Positions 12,360 through 23,624 of a stretch of DNA of 64,000 bases are shown one piece after another. The notes beneath the pieces were generated by a model. The model was given only the letters and a program-made list of their open reading frames with translations, ran no database searches and had not been told where the DNA came from. Position 1 is the first letter of the stretch, and every line of letters begins with the position of its first letter. The DNA comes from Eumeta japonica (Eukaryota > Arthropoda > Insecta > Lepidoptera > Psychidae): the NCBI GenBank assembly GCA_005406025.1, contig BGZK01000861.1, positions 124,001-188,000 on the forward strand, written 5' to 3'. The translations under genes were made by a program, and so were the position numbers.

Positions 12360-12545
12360 TTATGTTTGTGCATTGCCGGTCTCTTGAGCGGGAATAGAAT
12401 AAGGGGGGATGAGCAGATGGAGTGGCAGTGGTGCGGTGGAGGGGGAAGTAGTCCCACCGAAATTGTCAATCACTGAACGGAACGCAACAGCGGAAGCTGT
12501 TTTTTCGCGTTTGTGTTCTGTGAGAGTGTGATATCGCACCGGCCG
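12360..12545 (-). mobile_element. SINE copy 1, 3'-truncated
   Basis: On the minus strand it reads CACACTCTCACAGAACAC, then CAGCTTCCGCTGTTGCGTTC, CGTTCAGTGATTGACAATTT and finally GAGACCGGCAATGCAC. The same order of blocks is present in the copies at 25262 and 32038. The usual tail (GCTCGTTTGCC) is missing. The 81-codon frame over this interval is a shadow of the SINE. Confidence 0.65.
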
Positions 12546-12639
12546 CGTCGACACACGACATCGATACATCTCAAACAAACCCACCGATTTCGGTACAGAT
12601 CGCAATTATCGACGTTGCTTTTTAAACAGAAGCGCTGTC

Positions 12640-13620
12640 AGGGATTACATTGTAGAATTTATCGGTAGAGTAATTTAAGAAACATTCTAAAACAGCACTT
12701 TTTGGTAATTTTTTTGAAGATGCACACACAACATATACTCGCACGCACGTAAACACACACACACACACATATACATATAGACATCACTCAGAAAATCGTC
12801 AAAATAAATTCCTGAGGAAAATCTCATGAAAATTTTTCAGATCTGATGAAATTTTTTTTTTCGAAAATCGAATTGAAATCGAACTGATCTATCTACTTTG
12901 TGGCATTAGACACAGTTTTTTAATCAAAAAAAGATAACCGAATACAAAACATCAATCCATCAAGAATTGCAGACATTATTTTAAAAAAACCTTATTTTTG
13001 GAATCCTTCATTAATGGTATATCTCGAACGAACCACAAACCCAAAACCCACCAATTTTGATGCACTGATCACCAATAGCTAGTTAAATTTTAGAATTTAT
13101 CGGTAGAGTAGTTTAAGGAATATTCTAAATAAATAAATTGAACAAATCGACCATTTTTGTAGCATTTAGTAGCGATCGACGTTGTTTTTTTCTAGAATAG
13201 ACTGACATTTCTTGGTAGAATAATTTACAAAACATTATGAAAAACACTTTTTGAAAAATTTTTCTTCAACGATATCTCTTGCACAAATTAATCGATTTTC
13301 ATGCAGTTTGAGATAATCGAAGCAACTGTTTAGAGAAAACAGCTGATTAGAATTTGATTTGAATCAGTAGAGCATAAAAAATATTTCATAAAAACTTTTT
13401 ATGAAAACTTTATAATAGAGATTCCTTAAAATTTTTTTGCAGAATTAGTTCAACGTTTCAAGAAGTCTAAGTTGAGTGGACCACTTTGTCCAAACTGCGT
13501 TTTGATCGGTTAATCCGTTCAAAAGATATGAGTGATTAACATATACACAGACCATACACATACGCGCTCACACATACATATGGATTATATGGTTTAAATA
13601 GATTCTTGGGGCTCGTTAAG
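12640..13620 (+). repeat. Composite (CA)n-containing dispersed repeat, copy A
   Basis: Two partial units lie head to tail. The first ends in (CA)n at 12753-12769 and ATCACTCAGAAAATCGTC. The second starts near 12860 with CTTTGTGGCATTAGACACAG and runs through CATCAATCCATCAAGAATTG, ATCGGTAGAGTAGTTTAAG, TGGACCACTTTGTCCAAACT and GTTCAAAAGATATGAGTGAT to an (AC)-rich end near 13580. The same phrases in the same order occur at 23990-24600 and 45560-46420. No protein is encoded. Confidence 0.65.
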
Positions 13621-15740
13621 ATTTGATAGAAACTTGATTTACGTACATCGGACTGAAAATCATTACTTTCATAAAAAAAATTTTTGTTTTCATAGCGATT
13701 AATTAAAAAAAGTTTATATTTTGTCTGTTTTCTATACTATTAATACTGGCGAGATATTAGTGACGGAAATTTTCAAACTACTCCATTTTTTCAAGGACTT
13801 TTTTCAATTTATTAAAAGCTTATTCTAATTTTTGAAAATCTTATATTTTCATAAGGTGAAGTTAAAAAACATTCTCACATACGTTGGTGTCTCTCACAAT
13901 TCGTGTTCTAACTGCAAACACAAGTGTCTAATGACAAAAAAAAACCATATTTTTTTGTGTAATAGGTACAACTTTAATAATTTCCAAATTTCTCCCTTTA
14001 CTTGTATAGATAAAACTTTGCTTCTTGTAAAATTTTATATTTGTAGTTCAATGGGGAGTACCTTAGAGGTTTTGATTTACTTACAAGTGTCAAAATATAA
14101 ACCGTAAATCGACATAAATCGAAATTACAAAATATGCTTTTTTAGTTTTATATTTTGAAAGATTTATTTTTATTTGTATTCTCAGATCTATTAATCATAA
14201 AATCTACTTCAGTTTTGTTTCATTATATTTAAGAGAGTATACAATCGAAAGTATACTATTACGGTACCCTTTTTCACGCCATGAAACCCGCGGTGACTTG
14301 ACAAATCTCTTCTTTCTTACACGACACGGTTTTTCGCCATGGAAATGCCGCAGTACTGTTGAGTCCTTCGATAATAACGGTCCGCAAAACTACAGTTTTT
14401 TTTTGTGGATTTCTTATCGACGTATTCGAGTTGGGTTCATCCAATTAATCAAAAACGCAAAGCATTAGGTGTTTTCAATTTAATGTTTCGAGAATTGAGA
14501 AATGGTGAAAAAATTTATTTTTTTATTTTTTATCGAATAACTCTCTCAATATTCGTCGAATTTCATTATCGGTTGAGGAATCCATTATAATCACAAAAAA
14601 AAATGAGGAATTGTATACAAGCAATTGAAATGCTTGCGATTGCGACAAGGTAAGTAACCAAATAAAAAAAGTTTAAAAAAGTTATTTAAATATTAAAATT
14701 AAATTGATAATGGAAAGAAATGTGATAATATTACGGTACCGAAAAATCGATAGTTTCCTTAACTTCCGATTGATGAAACTGATGCAGGTACTGACGATTA
14801 GCTAGATAAGTTACTATGATTGGTCAGTTAACAGGTTTGCTGTGGAAATTGTTGCTGTATTGACATTAGCTCCTGCAGAAAAAGGTTTTGAATTTGCCTT
14901 TATTCAAATGTCCGTGAAAATTGTTGCTGTTGAAGCTATTGGTTAAAATTTGTGACTATTGCAAAGCCAAAACATTTTGCGACTGCTGATTGTTTAAACG
15001 TTTTTCTATTTTAATTTTTATGATTCGTAACGTTTTATAAAGTTTCAACATGAATATTAAAATAATCCTCCTCGTTTATGTACATTTTCCTGAGAATATG
15101 CTGATCTGTCATAAAATGTACGTAGAAACGACATTATAACTCTTTACCTGATTAAAATATATTAAATATTAGCACTTGTTTATATGTTCGATACATATCA
15201 CTCCTATATTCGATAGGAGTTCAACAGGAGTTCAATATTCAATTAGATGGATAGTGGTTCCTAGTGGAACAAAAATTTCGAGGGTCAGCGGTGAGTTGCA
15301 CGCTGCATGTTAATGCATGTTGCAGGCAAGCGTTTAATTATGGATTTCCGTGAATTACCCTCCCACACAATAGAATAGCTAAAGGCTCCATGCTGTCTTT
15401 TCGAAGTTGATAGAATTATAATGATTCTTATTAATGGCCACGTAACCCGTAACCACGGAACCTTAAAAATAATGTAGTGTTTTTCCTGGGCTTACTAATT
15501 TCATAGAAATTTGAATCACGGTATCGAATACCTTAGATGGATGTGAATTTATGCAATATCTCAAACATTTTGAGACATATCAGAATGAAATTTATGAAAC
15601 GTCTTAAATAATTTAAAATTCATATAATCGAAATGTTTTATTCATACCGTATTTATGACGAAATAAAAAAAAGTGATTTTCGAATACGTTCTCATGCAGT
15701 CGCATGAATAACACGTGCTGCTTCAAATTTAGTTAATTTT
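13621..15740. other. AT-rich stretch, nothing recognised
   Basis: Poly-A and poly-T rich. The 91-codon frame at 13832-14107 has AT-biased codons and no known motif. Two GGTACC-centred phrases near 14260 and 14735 are not explained. Confidence 0.45.
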
Positions 15741-15744
15741 TCAT

Positions 15745-15920
15745 AATAAATTCAGGAGCGCGCCCGCGGCCCGCTAAACTTTCGCGCCGCACCCCTCCCG
15801 GATGGCGTTACGCTTCCAATCTGAATATAATTAATATTGATACAAATTTGATTGTGGCGCGGATTGGCCGGAGTCGGCCCGAGCCCCCGGCGCGCGCAAC
15901 CTAATTATTACCAAGATAGT
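15745..15920. promoter_or_regulatory. Strong GC-rich island, candidate conserved non-coding element
   Basis: Two GC-rich blocks (CGCGCCCGCGGCCCGC; CGGCCCGAGCCCCCGGCGCG) enclose an AT core, ATAATTAATATTGAT at 15827-15841, with homeodomain-like ATTA sites. It has no open frame and no repeat match. Such GC-flanked ATTA clusters in AT-rich insect DNA are typical of enhancers, but here this is inference. Confidence 0.35.
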
Positions 15921-16149
15921 GGCGCACAGCAGTTCATATTTTATGAGACCGTTCCCCTGTAGGCGGTATCATCCGGCACACGTCGATTGAATTGCAGCAT
16001 TTTGAGATATTTCCAACTAATGAAGTTGCAGTCGTGTGAAAAGAGTACTCGTGTACTCTACTCACATACAACTGCAGCACGGAAAACTGGAGTGTGCGTG
16101 TTTTCACTATTTTGTAGTAGTGAGTAGCGGATTGATACAAGCATTTCCA

Positions 16150-16500
16150 TCTCTAGTGCCCGCGTTTGAACAGTATGGGGCATTATTTGGTTGGTTCGAC
16201 ATGGGCAGATGTGTTAGACAGAAGTGAAGCTACACCGTGTCTATTCAACCTATTCATGGATAGCTGTCTGTTTGATTTGAAATACTTTGAGTCTGGACTA
16301 AGAATGAATAAGTTCTCTGTCAAATTCTCCCTGTACATCGAAGACCAAGTCATTTTTTGCGCCGTCGGGGTGCGAGTTACATGGATTAGAGTGAAACGAT
16401 TGATATCAAGATATCAGTGTAACAAAAATGTGCACAAGAACGTACCATGTGGAGATCTGTGGTATCTGCTTATCCTTCTGGGAAAGAAGAGTTAACTAAC
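16150..16500 (+). pseudogene. Internally deleted YADDQV-type LINE reverse transcriptase
   Basis: The frame from 16166 to 16495 encodes NLFMDSCLFDLKYFESGLRM and then FSLYIEDQVIFCA, matching the RT region of a lepidopteran LINE family. The catalytic Y-x-D-D box has become YIED (16334-16345), with the first Asp replaced by Glu. Soon after it the frame jumps to the far C-terminus (RTMWRSVVSAYPSGK in a shifted frame, about 16440-16490), so several hundred codons between the RT box and the end are missing. It is 5' truncated, internally deleted and dead. Its end touches the hairpin at 16515. Confidence 0.7.
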
Positions 16501-16514
16501 TCTTATTTCAATGC

Positions 16515-16590
16515 ATTTCATGAAAAGGGTAAGTTAAACTTATTGTTATAAACCTATAACAATAATTTTAACACACCCTTTTCATGAAAT
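16515..16590. mobile_element. Near-perfect 36-bp hairpin, candidate MITE
   Basis: Arm 16515-16550 begins ATTTCATGAAAAGGGT. Arm 16555-16590 is its inverted copy, with 3 mismatches in 36 and a 4-base loop (AACC). There is no coding content. It resembles a snap-back miniature element or the folded end of one, and it lies about 15 bases beyond the LINE 3' end. Confidence 0.55.
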
Positions 16591-17089
16591 CATTTCAAAT
16601 CGATTCAATTAATCGTTCAAGAATTCACTTATCATGAGATCTTGAATAATATTTTTTTATTTTGTATAACATGAAAGCCAGTGAGTTAGTATTGCTAATA
16701 TGATAGATGGGCATATTTGCAATATGGAATATAATACAACATAGGCCTCACACCGTTTCAAATATGTGTTAATGTCTTATGCCAAAAATAGTATGTTATA
16801 TTATATTAAATAGTATATCCTAAAAAACAGTATATTGTAATCAATATTGTTATCCTTGTGACACTGCACCTATTATATGTGTGAAAACCTAGGGCTATGC
16901 ACAAAATATAGCGGAAAATACTCTAAAAATAGTTTCCCAATATCTATCACTTTATTTACTAATACTTAATGAGACTTTTTTTTTGGAATTTCAATTTTAA
17001 TTCCGATTCCCTTTTAAATCACTAAATCGTATCAGCCAGCACCACGTTCAGTATGACAATTCATACATGTAACTAAAGTAGAATGATCG

Positions 17090-17440
17090 CTTACTCTTGT
17101 TCAACTATTGAGAGAACTGATTCAATAAAATACTAGGGAATTGTTATAGATATTACGATAGACTGTCATGACAATTGTTTATAACTCACGGGTAGTATTA
17201 GAAAACTTATGTACATTTTTTAATCTTATGCGATATCATTTTTGGATCAATTATCTATTAATATATTCCAGTTTGGGGTGTTTTTGATGAGGCACAGACG
17301 ATGCCAGTTGAAAGAACTCAGCATGCAGTATGAAATGTATTACTTTTAACCATATAGATATACCATTTTTTATCATATACAGATAAAAGTACTGTCAATC
17401 AGGAGGCTTTATATAAGTGTGACTTATTCTAAAAAAAAAT
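17090..17440 (+). pseudogene. CR1/Jockey-like LINE reverse transcriptase C-terminal fragment
   Basis: Translation in pieces gives IERTDSIKY(stop)GIVID, LTGSIRKLMYIF, IPVWGVFDEAQTMPVERTQ and VRRLYISVTYS-like stretches (the first two and the WG stretch around 17107-17330). These match the order S-x-K-Y-L-G-I, Y-G-x-x-W-G-G, P-x-x-x-x-Q and the R-x-L-Y-I block found after the RT palm in CR1/Jockey-type elements. Several stops and frameshifts make it a clear fossil. Similarity may extend to about 17660 but is too weak to delimit. Confidence 0.5.
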
Positions 17441-17441
17441 G

Positions 17442-18297
17442 CAGGGCCCTCTGTTGACCTTTAATTCCTAAACGAAAAAAGATTCGTCCGCGTATTAATA
17501 TAGTAGTCTAAAGAACATTACTAGTAAAAAATTGCTATATTGTCATGAATAAGCTCCATTCCACAATAAAAGTAAACAAAACAAATGGTCACTAAATTTA
17601 ACGAGCGACGAAGCAGAAGAATTTATTGCTGTTTAACATACCATTAATATTTATTAGATACCCCTAGTGATAACTTCAAAATTTAAATCTTGGTCTTGAA
17701 TGATGAATCACATTAGCCTTAATTTGGAAAATAAATTAATGAATAACAACTTTAACGTTCGCCTGTGTTGAGACTGTCGTCAAGGGGCCGATCACAATAC
17801 ACCAATATAAAATTAACACAGACGCTTATAGATGCACGCACACATACACACGTACATTGACTGGTAGACGTACAAATAGACACACATTCGAACAGAAATA
17901 TAATTTCACTACACTGATATAGTATTACTAGTCCTTTAACTTGTACTGATATTCATACAATATCTGTGCAGAGTATTGATTCTTATGATGCAGGAGCACT
18001 TAATTTGGAAGTCAGGTTTCCAGTCATAGTGTGTCAATAGATTTTTTTTATATTTTGGATACAGAGAGGCACTGACCCTACTCTCTTGTTTCTGTGATAT
18101 AATAAATGATTTTTTATTCATCTTCTTTTTTATTTATAAAGTTACGATTTTTGTGTTGTTAAGAATGTGATTAAAATTAGATTTTATGTTAGAGGCATGT
18201 TCAAAAGTTTTAGCTAAATGGATTATATAAACTGTTTTCGAGATTCGTAATGTGACTGTCATGTCTTTAAGTCATGACAAAATTATATGCAGACAAA
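17442..18297. other. AT-rich stretch with short (CA)-rich segment
   Basis: A short ACGCACACATACACACG segment at about 17832-17855 is the only simple repeat. Otherwise nothing is recognised. Confidence 0.4.
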
Positions 18298-18457
18298 ATT
18301 AACCGTATTTAACAAAAAAAATAAAACCATATCTAAAAATATATGTACATTTTATTTTATTTATTTTTGCATAAATATTCATTATAACGTAATTACACGA
18401 ATAACCAGAAATAAAACTTGTATTCAGGAACTTCTTATAACCCAATTTATTATTTAG

Positions 18458-18646
18458 GACATTTATTATTATGACAGCTATGATCAAACATCGTCAAGCG
18501 TGTACATCCCAAACACGCACTACGGCCGCAAAGCCTGGCCCCACACAGCTGCACCAAGTAACACAATCATCTGCTTTAATGACATCGTTAACTTGCGCAC
18601 TTATGAGGACCTAATGCGCGAACCCATCGGCGTGCGCGGCAGCGAA
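18458..18646 (+). CDS. Candidate internal coding exon, unknown protein
   Basis: This is the best host-gene signal in the window. A TTATTTAG acceptor ends at 18457, 63 codons follow without a stop, and GAA|GTAACT gives a donor at 18647, so the exon is phase 0 at both ends. It encodes DIYYYDSYDQTSSSVYIPNT and then HYGRKAWPHTAAPSNTIICF. Third positions are mostly C or G, in sharp contrast to the flanks, where the same frame continues with A/T-ending codons to a stop at 18788. The protein has many Tyr, Asn and Ile, one Trp and one Cys, and no obvious membrane segment in this piece. I do not recognise the family. It might be one exon of a gene with very large introns, an orphan exon, or a domesticated element. 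Confidence 0.5.
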
Positions 18647-18790
18647 GTAACTGAAATTAGCTTATTAAATATTAAAACACTGCCCTCTAAAAGAATTTAT
18701 AGGGGTTTTATGAAAAAGGAATGTTATAACATACTGCATCCTTATTTGGCTGTTGAGGGTAGCTGTTGTGCGGGAATTTTGCATTTTTAG

Positions 18791-19361
18791 AATTGATACA
18801 TATTTCAATAGGATTATCAACTAAAACAACTTATCTGAAATAGATAGCTACTTAAAATTATTACAGGAACAAGTTTGTAGTTCGAACATTGAACTTAATG
18901 TATAGGAATCGTAAGAAATTGGCTAGACGTTTCTTATTACTCGGTGTTAAAATATCCCATTATTTAGTAATAATGATACAATTTGTAAGTGGCATCACGT
19001 ATAATTAAAATTAGACATATATGAACATCTTAATAGGGTGAAATTGACAGCACATACAGTGGTAATTTGATCTTTCCATTACAATTTACTCGTTCAAAGT
19101 ATTAATATAAATCTGTCTTCAACAAACTAGAAAAAAAAAGTTGATGAGTGACAACCACAACAACAAGCGTCCAGTGCAATAATTAGTAAACCACATATAC
19201 CCGCATTATAACAATTTGTGCTAATAAAGATCAAATACCAGTTATCTATTGTATCAGTACGAAATTTAAATTTGCTCACTGATCGAAATGGTTTTAAATT
19301 TATTTATTTATATTGTTTTTTATTTATTTTTATTTATTCAAAAATTATACTCTTAAAAAAC
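18791..19361. other. AT-rich stretch, nothing recognised
   Basis: It would be intron if the exon upstream is real. A TTTATTTATTT run lies near 19295-19340 just before the Penelope relic. No next exon could be identified. Confidence 0.4.
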
Positions 19362-20710
19362 TCAATTATTAACCAAAGCACAATTATTTAATCCAGTATC
19401 TTGAATTGAAGATTTTATAAAATTGATGACATCACTGTATATCATACTCAACTCTTGTGTATCAGACCTAAATTTCACACAATCCAACGCTTTAATGCAT
19501 ATTATTTCACTAATATTTCTCTTCATACAATTGTTTTCCAAATCCAGAACTTCCACCTTGTCAAACTGAAAGTTATCTTTCATTGTCCAAATGATGTACC
19601 GCCAAGGCTGTTTTGTTGTTCTTAACACAATTCTCAGTCCTACAGTTAACTTTGTGCTGTCTAATCCTCATCTTAAGTTTTTGTTTGGTTTGGCCGACAT
19701 GCCATCTCTCACACGAACATGGAATCCCATACACCAAGCATGACTAATCTTCTTCATTTACTCTATCTTTCAGTGGACTATAAAGATCTGTGAATTTTAG
19801 TGGATTGTAAAAAACTAGTTTACAATTCGTCTGTCTAAATAAAGAGCCCACTCTTGACGATAAACCACTGATGTACGGAAAACCGCTAAAAGACCACTTC
19901 AAAACTCCAGGATTACTCCTTATGCCAATTTTGACTCATTCTGTTGTTTTCCTCTCACACTTATTTATAATGCTCATTGGATAATTATTTGATAGTAGTA
20001 GCTTGTTTACTAGTCCAACACTGTCCACATAACCTTACTCTCATAACTAAGGCGTAAGGCTCGATTTAAAAAACCTTGTGCAACTCCTAGATTCTGATTC
20101 AGGAGATGATTTGAGTTGTAATTCAGGATTCTACCAGAACTGTATGGTTTTTAAAACCATGATATTATCAGGCTTCCAACCTCTGTTCGCTACACCATCA
20201 CATCTAGGTAGATGTGTGGCAAACAGATTACCTAATGCAACTTGCTGTTATCCTCCAGTTTCAATGTAAACTTAATATGATTGTCAATGCTGTTGAACAC
20301 TTCTAAGACTATCTGCTTGGTATCTTGGAATAGCTATAAATAAATCATCCACATATGCAGTTATAATTGGAACTTCGAAGTTCAAATGAGTTAATGCTTT
20401 GGTAATTAAATAGTCAACTACTATGATGGCTATCGATGGACTCGCTTCACTTCTCATGCCACATCCTTCTTTTTGGAGATAGAAATTACCTTCGAATACA
20501 AAATATCCGGAATCAAAACAGAAATTAATTAATTCTAATACCATCTCCTGATCCAATTTAACATACTTTTTAATATTATCGCAATGTTGCCTAATTATAT
20601 TGTTGATTAAATTTTTGTGTACGTTGATAAACAGTGAAATTACTTCTAGTGATATTATAACGTAGTTTTATGTAGTTTAATTGACTGTATTTCTTCTACA
20701 AATTGAAATG
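19362..20710 (-). pseudogene. Penelope-like element: reverse transcriptase plus GIY-YIG endonuclease
   Basis: Read from about 20710 down to 19362, the frames give VISLEVISLFINVHKNLI, then FVFEGNFYLQKEGCGM, then ITAYVDDLFIAIP. The YVDD catalytic box at 20344-20355 is intact. A linker includes NNYPMSIINKCERK, and the GIY-YIG endonuclease reads LVYGIPCSCERWHVGQTKQK (about 19687-19738). It ends with KVEVLDLENNCMKRNISEII, the C-terminal block usual in Penelope EN domains. Stops and a frameshift (one stop just before the endonuclease, one shift before KVEVLDL) inactivate it, and YIG has become HVG. The N-terminus is missing where the mariner begins. In life such elements copy themselves by target-primed reverse transcription. 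Confidence 0.85.
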
Positions 20711-20774
20711 AGCTTTCACATTATATTTTAGACACATGACATATTTTTTGTCATAATTTTGTGGACAGGTAGTT

Positions 20775-21671
20775 TTAGAAGTCCTTTCTTGATGTTAACC
20801 TAACACTACCTAAAGAATTCTGAAGAGACCGAAACAGGAAACTTTGTGAGGGTGAAAGATTAGGGCTGTATGGTAGACGCATTAACACTTCCCAACCAAA
20901 CTCTCTCAATATTAGCTGAGTGGCTAAAATGTGTGGTGAAACGACTTTATCATGGTGAAAAACTATATCCTTTCTGTTGATCAATTCCAGCCGTTTTTTC
21001 TCTACTTCTTATCTCATTGTCTCATCAGCTATTGGCAGTAGAGATTCGAATTGATGTTTTTTTTTGTAAATACTCATAATGAATAATGGCCTTCCAATCC
21101 TATCACACATATAGCATCAATTTATTGCGAGTTAATCCGGGTTTCACTATATACATATACTCTATGGAGCTCGCTTCCCCTTTGACCATCATCTCTTTCG
21201 CACCTTCTTGTCGTAGGCAATCCATTTTTCATCTTCAGTTATCAATCTTTTCAAAATTAGTTCGGTTTGATTATGTTTCATTACAAAATCGCATATGTGT
21301 ACACAATTCATTAGATTTCTTTCAGTGAGCTCGTGTGGGACCCAAGTATCGAACTAATTTTTATATCTAGCTTTTTTTGAAACGTGTCAAAACTGTTTTG
21401 TAGTCAATCCCTAACTCTTCAGCTGTGTAATGAGAACTACTTTTTCCAAAATGACATCGAATTTATTCGTGACAGCTCACAGCTAGTGAGGTTCATGATT
21501 GATATCAAAATTGCCGGATTGAAAACGCTTGAACTAGTTTTGTGTTGCTATTACCGATAATGCATTAGGTCCACAAAGATCACAATATTTATTCGCAGCT
21601 TTTGTGGTATTTTTCTATTTTTTGTAACAAAACTTCAAAATATATCGAATTTCTACATTAGATTCACTCAT
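20775..21671 (-). pseudogene. mariner transposase, degenerate
   Basis: The frame starts at ATG 21671 (MSESNVEIRYILKFCYKK), continues with FKRFQSGNFDINHEP and KTVLTRFKK, then WVPHELTERNLMNCVHICDF. LITEDEKWIAYDKKVRKR carries the first catalytic Asp (21231-21233), followed by VKPGLTRNKLMLYV and FHHDKVVSPH with the second Asp (20949-20951). The third catalytic Asp is lost: PYSPNLSPSQSFLFRSLQN has Gln where mariner has the Asp of APSD. Several stops and frameshifts are present and the C-terminus is cut (about 299 codons against roughly 345). The text is closest to the irritans/mellifera side of mariner from memory. No terminal inverted repeats could be identified. Confidence 0.88.
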
Positions 21672-21719
21672 TGGTGGATAGAAAAATAATAGAAAAATGG
21701 CTTGAAATATTTGTTTTTC

Positions 21720-22109
21720 TTTTTTTTAAATGTCGTCTATTTAATGGTATCAAAATTAGATAGATATATACAGCTCAACCAGAGATTTTACTGCAACTTT
21801 TTACTTATAAAATATGAAAAAACTTTTTCCCCTACCAATATTTAGCGTCACGAATACAGACCTATCAATTTTGAAGGCAATTTATTATTTTGATATACAG
21901 TTTTGATTTACTAGTTTCGTTATGTAAACTTTGTAACTTATTATAATAAATGGCAATACATGAATAAACTACAGATGGCACTATAAGAAGGTAACGGTGA
22001 TCTAAATGTGTATTATTGGAAACGAACATAATCAATTTTTCCCGTATAAGGTTATCATTTTTCCACGGCAAATTCAAACGACTCCAAGCAAAGCTCGGTT
22101 GTTTAGGCA
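21720..22109. other. AT-rich linker between relics
   Basis: Minus-strand frames here (21865-22110) may be the far C-terminus of the LINE at 22110-22420, but no motif supports it. Confidence 0.3.
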
Positions 22110-22420
22110 CTGAAAATATTTTTAGCGGACGTCCAACGCTGGACTCTGCCCTCTTCTCTAAATTTCCACGACGTACAATCTTGGGTCTTCTTATCCACCA
22201 GTTATCAGTTGTACGAGAGATGTGATCTGTCTATTACCACTTCAACTTGTAGATTTTATAAGCCTTGTCGGTTTTCTGTGGATTGCTCCGTTTTGGATTT
22301 TATTCCGCAGAAAAACTCTGCACGCGTAGCTCTATCCATCGCACGTTGAGTGCTTCTTAGCTTAGACTGGCAGTAAGGGACCACGTCTGACATCCGTGTC
22401 ATAGACGTGTATTAAACGAT
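22110..22420 (-). pseudogene. LINE (RT C-terminal region) fragment
   Basis: The minus strand encodes SKLRSTQRAMDRATRAEFF (about 22300-22360), then EVVIDRSHLSYN and EEGRVQRWTSAKNI in shifted frames. This order matches the block LRxTQRAMERxML, ...WAGHIAR..., GRPPTRWTDDI found at the end of many insect LINE reverse transcriptases. Stops show it is dead. The clade is uncertain. Confidence 0.6.
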
Positions 22421-22424
22421 ATGG

Positions 22425-22735
22425 TGCAATATTTAAAATAAACTCTATCAATAAATACTAACAAAAATTGCTATGTACACATAAAGATTGAGGAGTCTTA
22501 AAATATGTGTTAATGTAAATTTGTACTTTTTTCATATTTTCATTGACATGAAATAGCTTTAAACAACCATGGTAATTATTATTATTGTTATTAGTAAAAG
22601 TAGCATGAACTATGTGTATGGATACTAAAAACAAATTTTATTCGATAATTTTTCACGACAAAATAACAATGATAATACATCACATTCTTATTGTACGCTA
22701 AAACTAGAGCACTTGCAAAAAAGTCACTTACACGT
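22425..22735. other. AT-rich stretch, nothing recognised
   Basis: Only short (ATT)n-like runs near 22575-22600. No supported feature. Confidence 0.45.
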
Positions 22736-22739
22736 CTGT

Positions 22740-22925
22740 GGATTAGTAGGTCATAACTAAAAGCGACACGTGCGAGTGTGAAATGGTCTTAACTACGCGA
22801 CTCCATCAGGGTCGCGGCTATTATAATATGCAAATGGTGAGTGTGAATATACCATTACCTGCACCGTAGTCCTTTGTGAAGGTACGATAAAGTAATGGAC
22901 TACAAATTAGTAACATTACCCTTAT
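22740..22925. promoter_or_regulatory. Small GC-richer patch with perfect octamer
   Basis: ATGCAAAT at 22828-22835 is a perfect POU-domain octamer, close to GACTCCATCAGGGTCGCGGC. No coding frame or repeat match was found. The regulatory role is inference from one motif. Confidence 0.2.
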
Positions 22926-23279
22926 CGTGTATGTTAATAAGAGTAATCAGCCTTATGTAATATACTGTACAATACAATAAATCATATTATGATTTGTTCC
23001 TTTCGGAGATAACGAAGTGACGCAAAGTTTTGTTGAAAATATCTTTCTTAGGTGAAATGTGTGGACTTGAATTCGTTATTTTTAGAATGTCTCTAAATTG
23101 TGATCAATGAGTGTTTAAGAAAGTTGTATTCGTAATACAAGGCACCGGGTTGGTTTCTGATCACAGCAAAATTGACCAATGAATATTGACTTAAATTAAT
23201 CCACAAGCTCTGTGCACTAGTACTAGTATGTTATGTATATATAGTGGTATAATATGTTACGAATAGAGAGTATATTAAG

Positions 23280-23410
23280 CTATCGGTCTCGGGCATTGTC
23301 ATAGTAGTGGCTATAGCGGTTGTTAGCGGCCCCCAGCCGGCCAACCACTGAGCCAGAGTGGGGGGCTTAAGGTCGAAGACCTCTCGATCTGAAATAGAGA
23401 AATTGTCAGT
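23280..23410 (-). other. tRNA-like A-box in GC-rich patch
   Basis: The minus strand reads TGGCTCAGTGGTTGG (23341-23355), which fits the RNA polymerase III A-box exactly. No B-box was found at the expected distance downstream, so it is not an intact tRNA gene. It may be a tRNA-derived SINE head or chance. Confidence 0.3.
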
Positions 23411-23624
23411 GGGTATGTTTCAGCCATGGGATACAGCAATGGATTAAAATGAAACTTAATTAGAAAATAAATAAAATTATAAACACTTTTATTCAAATAA
23501 TAAGAAAAAAGTTTTGCTAATATTTTGACTAGAAATAATTGTACTTATTTTCAGACAATTATAGAACGTATGAATTATAGACCAAATAATTGTGGGTCGA
23601 TTTAGTAGTCCCTTACTATCATAT

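Noticed and set aside
20078..20269. 63-codon plus-strand ORF
   Set aside because: Shadow of the Penelope-like element.
21086..21328. 80-codon plus-strand ORF
   Set aside because: Shadow of the mariner transposase on the minus strand.
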